From BJGV01 sp964194745 (GTDB taxonomy: Bacteria; Pseudomonadota; Gammaproteobacteria; Burkholderiales; Nitrosomonadaceae), in contig OZ252054.1 of NCBI GenBank assembly GCA_965248035.1, positions 1,984,001-2,048,000 on the forward strand: a stretch of DNA of 64,000 bases, read 5' to 3'. Both the position numbers and the translations under genes were made by a program. The notes beneath the pieces were generated by a model that was not told the DNA's origin, ran no database searches, and saw only the letters and a program-made list of their open reading frames with translations. Positions 29,864 through 39,158 of this stretch are shown piece by piece; position 1 is the stretch's first letter, and the number at the start of each line of letters is the position of its first letter.

Positions 29864-29920
29864 ATTTGCTGGTATCAATTTTAATTTGCTGGTATAAAAG
29901 ACCTAAATGTACCAGCAATT
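29864..29920. promoter_or_regulatory. Putative integrase arm-type binding sites upstream of int
   Basis: Two direct copies of ATTTGCTGGTAT (29864-, 29884-) and one inverted AAATGTACCAGCAATT (29904-29919) lie just upstream of the integrase start. The same words (CTGCTGGTACATTTGCTG) occur in the att-like repeats at 39.1 and 52.8 kb, which fits arm sites for one integrase. Binding is inferred. Confidence 0.6.
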
Positions 29921-29960
29921 GCTAGTTTATTGCAATAGATGGGGATGAATGGGAAAGAAC

Positions 29961-29997
29961 AAAAAACCCGCTAATCATTAGGATTAAAGCGGGTTTC
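29961..29997 (-). terminator. Rho-independent terminator after tmRNA
   Basis: On the minus strand AAACCCGCT pairs with AGCGGGTTT around an 18-base loop and runs into TTTTTTG. It lies 34 bp past the tmRNA 3' end, in the right direction to end ssrA transcription. Confidence 0.8.
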
Positions 29998-30030
29998 GTG
30001 TACAGCTTTGAACGGCATCAAACACTTAAT

Positions 30031-30393
30031 TGGTGGAGGCGGCGGGAATCGAACCCGCGTCCGCAAATCTTCTACAGTCAGTTCTACATACGTAGCCAAG
30101 ATATTTGATTTAACCTAACATCCGTCAACTGGCTAACTGAAGTTAAGCGAGCTGCCTATTATTTAACACTCTGTAAAGCGGCCCTACAAAGCACGATCCT
30201 CGTTAATGGCTCCACTGTCTGTTACCAGACCCGGCGTTGAGGCCCACCGGTGTGGAGTCTAGCCGGATTTAAGCGGCTAGAGCGTAACTATCTTCGTTTG
30301 CAATTATTACTTTTCCAGATGTATTTACGAGGTGACTGGTCCTCGGTATGCCCTGCCCTGCTTTCAAACCCACGTCGAAGCCAGGTCGCCCCC
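30031..30393 (-). ncRNA. ssrA: Transfer-messenger RNA
   Basis: 363 nt. The 5' end GGGGGCGACCTGGCTTCGAC and the 3' end TTCGATTCCCGCCGCCTCCACCA-type terminus (T-arm plus encoded CCA, at 30031-30053) form the tRNA-like domain. The internal tag frame reads ANEDSYALAA followed by TAA, a normal proteolysis tag. tmRNA rescues stalled ribosomes. Its 3' end is the presumed attachment core for the nearby integrase; 16-base copies of TTCGATTCCCGCCGCC recur downstream in the window. Confidence 0.97.
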
Positions 30394-30468
30394 GGATTCT
30401 ATGTTACGGTTATAAGATTGCGTTGTTACAAAAAAGTTCAACCGTCAACTATTTGATTTTAACAGAAT

Positions 30469-31119
30469 CTAGAGGTAGTTGAGTAAATCCTGAGGGTGCT
30501 CAATGAGATGCTTAGCGCCCCAGGATTCGGGGGGCTTTCCTCCGTTGCCGAGGTAACCATATTTTGCAATGATTGGCTCTATACCTGCCGCCAGGCTCGC
30601 TTCTACGTCCCATACATCATCGCCTAAGTAAATACATTCGTCAGGAGCAACAGCTAGTGCTCGGATGGCTGTCAAAAGAGGCTCAGGATGTGGTTTGTAT
30701 TTAGCGGTATCCCCGCCACTAATCACGCATGCTGCGCGCGAGCTTAAACCGAGTTGTTGTAAAAGTGGATTGGTAAATCGCCCTGGTTTGTTGGTGACAA
30801 TACCCCAAAGCAGGTTGCGCGCATCCAGCTCATCCAGTAGTTCAGCAATACCAGGAAACAAATGGGTATCATGACACAAACGTTCTTCGTAAAAGTTTAG
30901 AAATTCCTCACGCATGGCCTCATACCCTGAGTCGCCTAGCTTGATTTGAAATCCAAGGCTTAGTAAGCCACGTGCGCCAGTTGAGGCTTCCACGCGAATC
31001 AGATCTATCGGCAAGGGTGGTAGGTTCCGATCGATACGCTGTCGGTTAAGAGCGTGCCCTAAATCGGGTGCAGTATCGGCAAGAGTACCGTCTAAATCGA
31101 ATAAAACGGCTTTAATCAT
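30469..31119 (-). CDS. gph: Phosphoglycolate phosphatase
   Basis: 216 residues from ATG 31119 (IKAVLFDLDGTLADTAPDLG follows; a TTG 11 codons upstream is possible). HAD-family hydrolase with the nucleophile in DLDGT and the C-terminal YLGDDVWDVEA metal site. In an organism with RuBisCO it removes 2-phosphoglycolate made by the oxygenase side reaction. Downstream of ubiG and mtaD, in a familiar betaproteobacterial neighbourhood. Confidence 0.92.
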   Translation of the reverse strand: MIKAVLFDLDGTLADTAPDLGHALNRQRIDRNLPPLPIDLIRVEASTGARGLLSLGFQIKLGDSGYEAMREEFLNFYEERLCHDTHLFPGIAELLDELDARNLLWGIVTNKPGRFTNPLLQQLGLSSRAACVISGGDTAKYKPHPEPLLTAIRALAVAPDECIYLGDDVWDVEASLAAGIEPIIAKYGYLGNGGKPPESWGAKHLIEHPQDLLNYL

Positions 31120-31207
31120 GGACAAATAAGTGGCAGGTTGAGAAGCGCGCAAGTGGGAGAACAGCTTTTGTGATCACGCATCACGATTTTTATGCCCATC
31201 CGTAGAA

Positions 31208-31921
31208 TTAGGCACGATATGCCATGATGTAGTTCACACTCGAATCCCGCACCAGTGAATAGATTTTGGTAAGTGGGTTATAGGTCATACCAGTAATCGC
31301 TTCCACATCAAGCCCGCCACCGCGAGCCATGCGCGCAAGCTCAGATGGCTTGATAAATTTTGCATAATCATGCGTCCCGCGCGGGAGCAGGTTTAATACA
31401 TATTCTGCGCCAATCACAGCCAACAGATACGCTTTTGGATTACGGTTAAGCGTGGAGAAGAAAACCCAACCACCGGGTTTGGTCAGTAGCGCACAAGAGC
31501 ACACGATACTTTCTGGGTCAGGTACGTGCTCTAACATTTCCATACAGGTGACAATGTCGTAATAATTCGGTTGCTCTTTTGCAAGATCTTCTGCTGCAAT
31601 CTGCCGGTAGTCCACTTTGTTACCCGTTTCCAGCAGATGCAACTTTGCAACTTTCAGAGGCTTCTCCCCCAGGTCAATACCCGTTACCTCAGCACCTCGT
31701 TCTGCCATGCTCTCCGATAGAATGCCGCCACCGCAGCCCACGTCGAGCACAACTTTTCCAACCAGACCAGCCAGACGCTCAATATAATTGAGCCGTAACG
31801 GATTGATTTCATGTAGCGGCTTAAATTCACTGTTGGGATCCCACCAGTGATGCGCTAGCCGGTTGAATTTTTCCAGCTCCATCGGATCTACATTTATATT
31901 ATTACCCAATGTATTATCCAT
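31208..31921 (-). CDS. ubiG: Ubiquinone biosynthesis O-methyltransferase
   Basis: 237 residues from ATG 31921, preceded by AGGAAG and overlapping the mtaD stop by eight bases. Carries out both O-methylations of ubiquinone synthesis. The N-terminal LEKFNRLAHHWWDPNSEFK is a UbiG hallmark, and the AdoMet motif VLDVGCGGGILSE follows. Confidence 0.95.
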   Translation of the reverse strand: MDNTLGNNINVDPMELEKFNRLAHHWWDPNSEFKPLHEINPLRLNYIERLAGLVGKVVLDVGCGGGILSESMAERGAEVTGIDLGEKPLKVAKLHLLETGNKVDYRQIAAEDLAKEQPNYYDIVTCMEMLEHVPDPESIVCSCALLTKPGGWVFFSTLNRNPKAYLLAVIGAEYVLNLLPRGTHDYAKFIKPSELARMARGGGLDVEAITGMTYNPLTKIYSLVRDSSVNYIMAYRA

Positions 31922-33248
31922 TGTTCTTCCTCTTAATTTTCTCCTGCCAAAACTCCGCTCGCTGTAATAATTCCTGCTCATCTAGGGCAGTAAATTGCCC
32001 TTCATTAAGGAGCATCTTACCATCTACCCAGACGTGGCTCACGTGTTGACGCCCAGCAGAATAAACGAGATGTGAAACTGGATCATAGCAAGGCGAAAGT
32101 TCCAGGCTGGAAAAATCGACAGCAGTGATGTCAGCCATCTTGCCGGTTACTAGAGAACCCGTACATTCACCTAAGCCCAATGCTCTGGCGCCATTTAGTG
32201 TTGCCATTTGCAGAGCCTGGTAGGCTGGTAACGTCTCCGCCCTACCACTTTGCATTTTAGCAAGCAATGCAGCAAGCCGAATTTCCTCAAACATATCAAG
32301 ACGATTATTGCTAGCTGCTCCATCTGTTCCTAAGCCGACATTGATACCTTGATTCAGCAAGGCAGGAATCGGTGCCAATCCGCTAGCAATCTTCAGATTC
32401 GAAGAGGGACAGTGTGCCACACTACAACCTTGGTTTCCTATTTGCTCAATTTCTTCACCAGTAAGATGTATCATGTGTACTGCAATCAAGTTAGGAGAAA
32501 GTAGGCCAAGCTGGTGCAGGCGCGCAATTGGACGCAGGCCGATAGTATCTAGACTTTTCCTAACTTCAACATCGGTTTCATGCAAATGAATATGTATGGG
32601 CAAGTCAAGCTGCTCGGCATAGGTCAGAATGTCGGTAAACGTCTTATCTCCTACGGTGTAGGGTGCGTGTGGGGCAAAACAAAAAGACAATAGAGGGTGT
32701 TGACGGTACTCATCTCGCATCGCTAAGCCTTTGGCTAGGTAATCATCTGCATCGCTTGCGTAGGTAGTGGGAAAATCAATTACGATCATGCCAATTGCTG
32801 CGCGCATCCCTACAGTTACTGCTGCTTGAGCAGATGCTTCCGGAAAAAAATACATGTCGTTAAAGCAGGTGGTGCCACCTTTTAGCATCTCGGCACAGGC
32901 TAGCTTTGTTCCATCTAGTACAAAATCTACATTCACGTGTTGGGTTTCAGTAGGCCAAATATGATTGTTGAGCCACTCCATCAAGGGTAGATCGTCTGCT
33001 AGCCCACGCATCAATGACATGGCTGCATGGGTATGGAGATTGACCAGACCAGGGATGAGCACGTGTTTATCCAATACAATTCGCTCCCTTGGGGCAAACT
33101 GTAAGCGTGCTTCCGCGTTTGGCAAGATTGATTGGATTACACCTTCATCAATAGCAATCGCGTGATCATGTAACACGGTACCAACAGGCTCCACTGGAAT
33201 AATCCAGAGAGCTTCTAACAATGTATCAATTTTATTGCTGTGGGTCAT
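31914..33248 (-). CDS. mtaD: 5-methylthioadenosine / S-adenosylhomocysteine deaminase (amidohydrolase)
   Basis: 444 residues, TRZ/ATZ amidohydrolase family. Metal ligands are in LVNLHTHAAMSLMRG, IHLHETDVE and the later GLGTDGAASNN; PHAPYTVG contributes to the site. Probably salvages by-products of AdoMet use, which fits a position just before ubiG, an AdoMet-dependent enzyme. The exact substrate is inferred from the family. Confidence 0.85.
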   Translation of the reverse strand: MTHSNKIDTLLEALWIIPVEPVGTVLHDHAIAIDEGVIQSILPNAEARLQFAPRERIVLDKHVLIPGLVNLHTHAAMSLMRGLADDLPLMEWLNNHIWPTETQHVNVDFVLDGTKLACAEMLKGGTTCFNDMYFFPEASAQAAVTVGMRAAIGMIVIDFPTTYASDADDYLAKGLAMRDEYRQHPLLSFCFAPHAPYTVGDKTFTDILTYAEQLDLPIHIHLHETDVEVRKSLDTIGLRPIARLHQLGLLSPNLIAVHMIHLTGEEIEQIGNQGCSVAHCPSSNLKIASGLAPIPALLNQGINVGLGTDGAASNNRLDMFEEIRLAALLAKMQSGRAETLPAYQALQMATLNGARALGLGECTGSLVTGKMADITAVDFSSLELSPCYDPVSHLVYSAGRQHVSHVWVDGKMLLNEGQFTALDEQELLQRAEFWQEKIKRKNNG

Positions 33249-33412
33249 TTGTTAAGAGAATTTAATTTTAATCCAGATTATCCTTTGGCCGCTAAAGATG
33301 AACATTTTCACCTTTCGGCGACACATTATTGCACAACTGAATTTAGCGTTCTGAATAACTATTTATTTGTTAACTCTTGTTAAATTAGATCCCATGCACA
33401 CAGCATATGCAT

Positions 33413-33420
33413 AAGATTAC
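33413..33420. repeat. Target-site half AAGATTAC next to IS element 2
   Basis: Reverse complement of the 8 bp flanking the left end of element 1 (27463-27470). See the inversion finding. Confidence 0.75.
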
Positions 33421-33425
33421 GGGAT

Positions 33426-33669
33426 TTATGTAGTTGTTACCGGACTGCCATGTAACGGGGTAATCTGTTTGGCTAACTCAAATGTTCGCTGTTTCAGCGT
33501 GGAAAGCAGGTTGTCATAGGCATCGGTATTGGCGAAGAGGCAGGCTGTGAGACCAGTCACCTCCCCGGACTCAATCTTGAGAGGGCCGTTGATAGATTAA
33601 CTGCTCCAACACGGTGCAGTAGATTTTCCCTGCCTTATCGGTAAGGATTTCCTCAATGAGAGATTGCAT
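33426..33669 (-). pseudogene. Relic of restriction endonuclease in IS element 2
   Basis: Same two joined fragments as at 29260-29503 (N-terminal piece 33571-33669, C-terminal piece 33426-33587). The internal deletion therefore predates duplication of the element. Confidence 0.5.
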
Positions 33670-34463
33670 TCCTTGAAAATACGATCTCTGGTCAGCTCAC
33701 AATATTTGGGCTCTTTCTCAAGACCAACGGCTTGCCGACCATGTCGGATCGCTTCTATCATAGTAGTGCCAGATCCGACAAACGGATCAAACACCGTGTC
33801 CCCGATAAACGAGAATATCTTGATGCAGCGTTTCGGCAGTTCTCTTGGAAATGGGGTCTCATGACCAATCCGTTTCCTGCTCTCTCCATTGAATGACCAT
33901 GACCCCAACGACCATTCCTTAAATTCCTCGGCGCTAATATCGTTGTTTCCAGGGCGCTCACGTTTCCACGTATCTTTATAGAGCACAATAATGGTTTCCA
34001 CAGGGGCAATGACATGAGGGGCGCTGGCTGACTTCCAACTCCCCCATGCCGTGCGACGGGAGATATTGCCTTCATTCCACAGAATAGTCGCATGATAGCA
34101 CCACCCGGCCTCCATTGCTAATCGCGTGATGTCTGCTGAAAGCGGTTGCTTGCCATTCTTGTTTTTATCCAGCGAGACATTGACGCATAAGCGACCGGTC
34201 GATTTCGTCCAATGAAAACAATTCGTCAGCCACTGTTTAGAAAAGTTCAAATAGGCGTCGTAGGGCAATGAATCATCTTGTTGGGCACCAGAATATGCTT
34301 TGCCAACGTTATAGGGGGGAGAGGTCACAATTAAATCCACGCTTTCTCTCGTGATCGAAGCACGGAGTGTGGCGTCTCCCTGGATCAAGCGGTGAACGAG
34401 TGGGGAGTGAGCAAAAAGCACATCCACAGCCGAATCCAAGAGGCCGGTCCCTACGGCGCTCAT
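33597..34463 (-). CDS. IS-borne DNA methyltransferase, second copy
   Basis: 288 residues, the same protein as at 28466-29332, with motif IV TSPPYNVG and motif I DPFVGSGTT intact. Although the transposase of this element is broken, the methylase is preserved, which could mean selection for methylation or simply a recent duplication. Confidence 0.88.
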   Translation of the reverse strand: MSAVGTGLLDSAVDVLFAHSPLVHRLIQGDATLRASITRESVDLIVTSPPYNVGKAYSGAQQDDSLPYDAYLNFSKQWLTNCFHWTKSTGRLCVNVSLDKNKNGKQPLSADITRLAMEAGWCYHATILWNEGNISRRTAWGSWKSASAPHVIAPVETIIVLYKDTWKRERPGNNDISAEEFKEWSLGSWSFNGESRKRIGHETPFPRELPKRCIKIFSFIGDTVFDPFVGSGTTMIEAIRHGRQAVGLEKEPKYCELTRDRIFKECNLSLRKSLPIRQGKSTAPCWSS

Positions 34464-35354
34464 TGGACAAGCCCCTGATACGTTAAGCGTTTGCCAATGG
34501 CCGCATCACAGACGCTTTCAATGCGGTGCATGGTCTCCCGGCCACAACGTCCTTCATTGAGCCTGAACGAAAATTCATGAATATAACGCGATAAATGCTT
34601 GACGGATACTTGATGGAATGTGCCGTTCAGTCCACGTTTTAAGACCGCCCAAACGCTCTCAATGCCAATGGTTTACGGCTTGGTGCTGATAGCCTTTACG
34701 CTCAATGCCTCGATAGGCGGCATGGTCATCCGTATAGAGCGTGCTGCCTATTTCTATCGCCTCTTGAATCTCCGTCCACAGCGTAAGCCGATCCGTCGCA
34801 GGCACTGGCAGGGCCACGGTCTTGCCACCACGCTCCCTCATGCCGAGGACGGGTTGTTTGCCAACTGTCCCGGCTTTCGGTTTATCCCCTTTCTTCCAGT
34901 GCTTGTTCCGTTCTTTCCCGCCCACATACGTTTCGTCGATTTCTACGATTCCTGAGAGACGGGTAAGATCGCCACGGCAAGCCTCTCGAATCCGATGCAA
35001 CGCAAACCAGGCGGACTTATACGTGACCCCAATTTCTTTGCTTAATTGCATAGCGCTAATGCTCTTTCGAGAAGTCATGACGGTGTAAATGGCATAGAGC
35101 CATTTGTGAAGTCGAATGTGTGATTTTTCAAAAATGGAACCGGTCCGAACACTAAAATGCTTGCCGCATCCTCGACAGTCATACATCCCTTTTCGTTTTC
35201 CCGATCTTGTATAGACCGATAGGCTTTGACATGTCGGGCAAGACACACCATATTTCCAGCGACGATCCTCAAGGTACTGTCGTGCGGTTTCCTCGTCAGG
35301 AAACATTTCCATCAACTGGTAGACACTGATTGCAGTATTGATCTTATAAGGCAT
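34460..35354 (-). pseudogene. IS1595-family transposase with 38-bp deletion
   Basis: Matches the intact transposase for 228 residues, then a 38-bp deletion just after the codons for HQAVNH removes SANEYVKGMAHTN and shifts the frame to a stop at about 34659. The remaining C-terminal coding sequence (to 34460) is still present out of frame. A Cys-to-Tyr change near residue 11 also distinguishes it from copy 1. The catalytic C-terminal region is lost, so it should be inactive. Confidence 0.9.
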
Positions 35355-35527
35355 GGCATCCTCCTCTCATGATAAGAGAATTATACCACAATATTTTCCG
35401 GTGTCAAGTATATAGTTCCCATTTTTTACATCAGACGGGATTAGATAAACTGAGTAGTTTAGTTAGTGTCTGCTTTGTGCCAAAAGCGGATATTCATTAA
35501 ATTCTGGAAAATAGCACAACTTCAATA

Positions 35528-36479
35528 TTACGCTTCAGCAAATTCTTCATAATCTTCTACCACCTTATCAGATAGATGTGCAAGATGCTTAAATTCCCCA
35601 ATATCTTTAATGCTTTCATAAGATAAATACGAACAAATTTCTGATAGTGGACGATCTTCAAGCAGAGAAAATATAGGCCGCTGCATTTCTTGCATTACTT
35701 TTTCTTTCCTAGTCGATGGAGCAACAATATGTAGATTTATTTTTATGTTCGGTTGTAGAGCCACAAGATCAGCCATTCTTAATAAGCCAGAATAAATGGA
35801 AGTTGTATGCTCAACTTCAAATGCTCTCATAATTCTACGCCTCTTAACCCAAAGGACATCTATTTGTTCTACAGTTTTCATGGTAGTTGTATCAAATCCT
35901 ACTGGTAGTACATCCAATAGTTCACCTGGTTCTGGTTTCCAAACATTCAATACACGCCCACGATCTGCCTTTGGTAGCCAAATTGAAAAACCCATACTTG
36001 TTCCAATTTTTGCAATCATTGCTTGAATCTGCATTGACTTCCTAATTGAGTCTTTGTCTGCTTCATTAACCTCCTCGGAATCAGTTGCCGTAGGTATCGA
36101 TACACTAACGCTATTATCTGTCAGCAAAATGGTACTGTCTCCCTTCCACAGTGCCAACACTGAAGGAAAATAACAGAATCTTGACACAGTTCGCGCAGAT
36201 CCCTCTAGGCCGTTTAATTTAAGGCCATCTATAATAATCTGATTGGTAGTAACAATTTTTGTCCCCATCGAAGCGGTATTCCAGTCAAATGGAACACTCA
36301 ACTCCAGAAACTCAATCAAAGCGAGGCGATGATTAAGTGAAACAACGGAAAGATTATTTTTCGGGTCATAGATTGCCAGATAGGCGCAAATTGTATTTCC
36401 ACTTGGCCCCGTGAGATTATTCCGACGTCCATAATTAATCTTATACAGTTCATCAATGAGTTCTTTCTTTCTTTGTGAT
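35528..36479 (-). pseudogene. Restriction-type PD-(D/E)XK nuclease, 3' part, split by IS element 3
   Basis: The frame is open from the IS boundary at 36479 down to the stop at 35528 (317 codons). The C-terminal region has AFEVEHTTSIYSGLLRMADL followed by NLHIVAPSTRKEKV, a pattern seen in restriction endonuclease-like proteins (Glu-x-Glu as likely metal site). The 5' part, with its own ribosome site, is on the other side of the IS at 38805-38923, and joining the two keeps the reading frame (KAIP|KSQRKKELIDELYK). No cognate methylase outside the IS is visible. Specific enzyme type unknown. Confidence 0.65.
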
Positions 36480-36538
36480 GGGAATTATATACTTAACGAT
36501 CCCACAATATAGATGTATAATAATCTTAGGATAAGGAA

Positions 36539-37465
36539 ATGGAGGTATTATACATGGATAGTTTGCTTCAATTTACACAAAAGTTCTCTACGCCTGAAAT
36601 TTGCATCAAGCATCTAACAAAAATACGCTGGGCAAATGGTGAGTATTGTCCTCATTGTGGAAGTTACGATAAGATATACCATTACAGCGATGATCTGCGG
36701 CACAAGTGTAGCGTATGCCGTAAAGTATTTAGAATCATTGCGGGCACTATTTTTTCAGATAGCCAGATTAAGATGTTGCCGCAGTGGTTTGCAGCAACCT
36801 GGATTGACACTTGCCACAGCAAAGGTATCTCCAGTTTGCAACTATCCAAGGACATTGGAGTAACACAAAAGACTGCGTGGCACATGTTGCAACGCATTCG
36901 TAAGGCAGCAGGTAACAACAGAGGTTCAATGTTAGGAGGAAGTATTGAGGTAGATGAAACTTACCTTGGCGGCAAAGAAAAGAACAAGCATCTGTCCAAG
37001 AGGACAAAAGGAAACCAGGGACGCAGTACAAAGACCAAGACCGTAGCTTTCGGAATAAAGGAACGCGAAGGCAAAACCAGGGTGTTCCATGTTAAAAGTG
37101 CAAATGCAGCCAATATTCTGCCACACATTATCAAAAATGTTGCTCTTGGTTCCACCGTACATGCTGACGATAATCGTGCGTATTCCTCACTTGACAACTT
37201 CTATGATGTAAACCGGGTTAATCATAGCGCAAAGGAATACGTAAGGGGTGCTGTACATACAAACGGGATTGAATCTTTCTGGGCTTTGGTCAAAAGATCA
37301 TACATTGGTATTCATCACCATTGGAGCAGCAAGCATACGCAGAAATATCTTGATGGATGTGTTTTTCGATTGAATACAAAGAAGCTGGCTCACCATGAAC
37401 GAGTATCCATTTTGCTGCATCAAGGTATGACAACCAGACTTTCCTACAAGGAATTAATCGCATGA
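36539..37465 (+). CDS. IS1595-family transposase (element 3)
   Basis: 308 residues. Zinc ribbon CPHC...CSVC (residues ~38-60), DDE domain with EVDETYLGGKEKNKH, VHADDNRAYSS and AVHTNGIESFWALVKR. Only moderately similar to the transposase of elements 1 and 2. Start follows AAGGAAATGGAGG; the first ATG (36539) or a later one (MDSLLQFTQKF) may be used. Overlaps the methylase start by four bases (ATGA). Confidence 0.9.
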   Translation: MEVLYMDSLLQFTQKFSTPEICIKHLTKIRWANGEYCPHCGSYDKIYHYSDDLRHKCSVCRKVFRIIAGTIFSDSQIKMLPQWFAATWIDTCHSKGISSLQLSKDIGVTQKTAWHMLQRIRKAAGNNRGSMLGGSIEVDETYLGGKEKNKHLSKRTKGNQGRSTKTKTVAFGIKEREGKTRVFHVKSANAANILPHIIKNVALGSTVHADDNRAYSSLDNFYDVNRVNHSAKEYVRGAVHTNGIESFWALVKRSYIGIHHHWSSKHTQKYLDGCVFRLNTKKLAHHERVSILLHQGMTTRLSYKELIA

Positions 37466-38333
37466 GCAATATACTTAATTTTGAAAAGGTATTGCTACAT
37501 ACTGCACATCCTTATGCAGAGAAGGCGCCTGCAACACCATTCATTAAATGGGCCGGTGGAAAGCGGTCTTTGATTCCTTCACTGATAAAGTATTTTCCCG
37601 AACATACTGGTACTTACTGGGAGCCGTTTGTTGGTGGTGGAGCGATGTTTTTTACTATGGCAAATCGTATTGACAGGGCAATATTATCCGATACTAACGA
37701 GGAACTGATTATTACCTATCAGGAAGTGAAAAATAACGTCAGCGAATTGATTGAAGTCCTGCGGATGCATGAAGTACATCATAAGAATGAGAGCTATTAT
37801 CTACATATGCGGGCACAACAACCGGAAATAGCAATAGAGATCGCCGCACGATTTATCTACTTGAACAAGACTTGTTACAATGGCTTGTATCGGGTAAATA
37901 AGGCAGGGAAATTCAACGTTCCTAAGGGACGTTACAAAAATCCAGCAATTTGCAACGAAAGCAGTTTGCATGCAGCCAGTGCCGTATTACAGAAGGCCAT
38001 TATCAAACTTGGTAGTTTTAAACGGGTCGTAAAGCCCGGTGCTGATGACTTTATATATTGTGATCCGCCTTACCATAATTGCTTCACGGAATATCAGGCG
38101 GGGGGGTTTAGCGAAGATGATCAGGAATGTTTGCACAATACTGTTAATGACTGGATAGAATCAGGTGCAATGGTAATGCTAAGTAATTCTGACACACCCT
38201 TTATTCGTCGTCTCTATCGGGGGGAGGGGGGGCGCACTACAGAACGCATAGCATAGAGGCCACGCGCCTTATTAATTCAAAAGCTTCTGGTCGCGGTGCC
38301 AGTGCCGAAGTCATCATCACCTCTTATGACTAG
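37462..38333 (+). pseudogene. D12-class N6-adenine DNA methylase, frameshifted near the C-terminus
   Basis: Dam-like methylase. Motif I region PFIKWAGGKRSLIPSL with EPFVGGGAMFF, and motif IV FIYCDPPYHN, are intact. The frame ends early at 38256, but in the +1 frame the expected tail continues (HSIEATRLINSKASGRGA, then AEVIITSYD) to a TAG at 38331. The shift lies in a G-rich run at ~38219-38231. This may be a real mutation, phase variation, or a sequencing error; all catalytic motifs precede it. Expected to methylate adenine and pair with the following endonuclease. Confidence 0.8.
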
Positions 38334-38781
38334 AGGTAGCAGGGCAAATACACGCGGAAAGACACTGGAGAACGCCATTTTTGATTTACTCAGTGAGGAA
38401 TATGAGGCGGTCTCATCATTACGGTTTTTTGCACTGCGTGATCTGAAACAACCCATATTTGCCGAACAATGCACGATAGGTCACGATATATACGGAAAGC
38501 AAAGACGAATTGATTTCATTTTATATCATCCGCAGCGTTGGCCGAGTTGTCTGGTTATTCAATGCAAGTGGCAGTCCTCTGTTGGAAGTGTTGATGAAAA
38601 ATATCCGTTTGAGGTGCTTTCAATTCAACTCAATGAGTTTCCGACCATTATCGTTTTAGATGGTGGTGGATATGGGAAAGGGGCTGAAATGTGGGTTAAG
38701 GGACAAGCGGGTAAAAACAAGCTCTTACATGTCTTAAGCCTCGGAGGGATAAGTAAGTTTTGTAGTCAAGGGAGAATTTAG
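38326..38781 (+). CDS. Small PD-(D/E)XK restriction endonuclease carried by IS element 3
   Basis: 151 residues from the ATG at 38326, which overlaps the end of the repaired methylase frame (ATGACTAG); an in-frame GTG lies 30 bases upstream. The nuclease core reads RRIDFILYHP (Asp) followed by CLVIQCKWQ, a PD-(D/E)XK site with Gln in place of the second acid. GSVDEKYPFEVLSI and IIVLDGGGYGKGAEMW follow. As a gene overlapping an adenine methylase it is likely the restriction partner. Its target is unknown. Confidence 0.75.
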   Translation: MTRGSRANTRGKTLENAIFDLLSEEYEAVSSLRFFALRDLKQPIFAEQCTIGHDIYGKQRRIDFILYHPQRWPSCLVIQCKWQSSVGSVDEKYPFEVLSIQLNEFPTIIVLDGGGYGKGAEMWVKGQAGKNKLLHVLSLGGISKFCSQGRI

Positions 38782-38804
38782 GGATCGTCAAGTATATAAT
38801 TCCC

Positions 38805-38923
38805 TTGGGAATTGCTTTCTGAGAGCAGTCTCCAAACTAGCGCACCCAAATTTTATCTTTCTCAACAGCGTTGTATGAGGATATGAATTCTGCAATTGGT
38901 GTAATTAGCTTTTGTCCTATCAT
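38805..38923 (-). pseudogene. 5' part of the nuclease gene split by IS element 3
   Basis: ATG at 38923 preceded by AAGGGGA. Encodes MIGQKLITPIAEFISSYN..., has an in-frame TAG at 38837-38839 (KIWVR-stop-FGDCSQ), and runs to the IS boundary two bases into a codon. The frame resumes at 36479 with one base, giving an uninterrupted codon. The TAG indicates decay independent of the IS. Confidence 0.6.
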
Positions 38924-39033
38924 TCCAGATTCCCCTTATATATATGGGCATTTTACCCTAAAACTTAGTTAACTCTTACCAGCAATTATCGTTTCTGGCA
39001 GCGTATGGCTGCTTTGTGCCAAAAACGTACATT

Positions 39034-39158
39034 TGCGTCTATAGCAGTCCAATAGCATCCAATAAATCTGCTGGTACATTTGCTGATACATTGAAAATAG
39101 AAAAAACCTAGATCAGCCTGTGGCAAGGGTTACAGGCTACAATTCGATTCCCGCCGCC
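39034..39158 (+). repeat. att-like repeat A (tmRNA 3'-end core)
   Basis: About 125 bp ending in ATTCGATTCCCGCCGCC, the T-arm and acceptor sequence of the tmRNA gene. Upstream words TCTGCTGGTACATTTGCTG match the presumed integrase arm sites at 29.87 kb. Nearly identical to repeat D at 52.8 kb and related to B at 51.3 kb. It probably marks a former attR of a tmRNA-integrated island. Confidence 0.75.

Larger units (their letters stand above)
33421..35420 (-). mobile_element. IS1595-family element 2, inverted copy of element 1, transposase broken
   Basis: 2000 bp, opposite orientation to element 1 and nearly identical; the length difference is accounted for by a 38-bp deletion in the transposase. 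Terminal repeats read GGGATTTATGTAGTT at 33421 and the complement of GGGAACTATATACTT at 35420. The two copies form ~2-kb inverted repeats around 3.9 kb holding the int fragment, tmRNA, gph, ubiG and mtaD. Confidence 0.9.
36480..38804 (+). mobile_element. IS1595-type element 3 carrying a methylase and an endonuclease
   Basis: 2325 bp. Terminal inverted repeats of 24 bp with one mismatch begin GGGAATTATATACTTAACG on the left (36480) and GGGAATTATATACTTGACG inward from 38804. It holds a transposase, an overlapping D12-class adenine methylase (frameshifted) and a small endonuclease gene. It is a different lineage from elements 1 and 2 although built on the same plan. The flanking octamers (TTTGTGAT, TTGGGAAT) do not match, so no target duplication is visible. 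Confidence 0.88.

Noticed and set aside
27471..35420. Elements 1 and 2 as a composite transposon moving the 3.9 kb between them
   Set aside because: The enclosed genes are ordinary chromosomal genes and tmRNA, and the target-site halves fit two insertions followed by inversion better.
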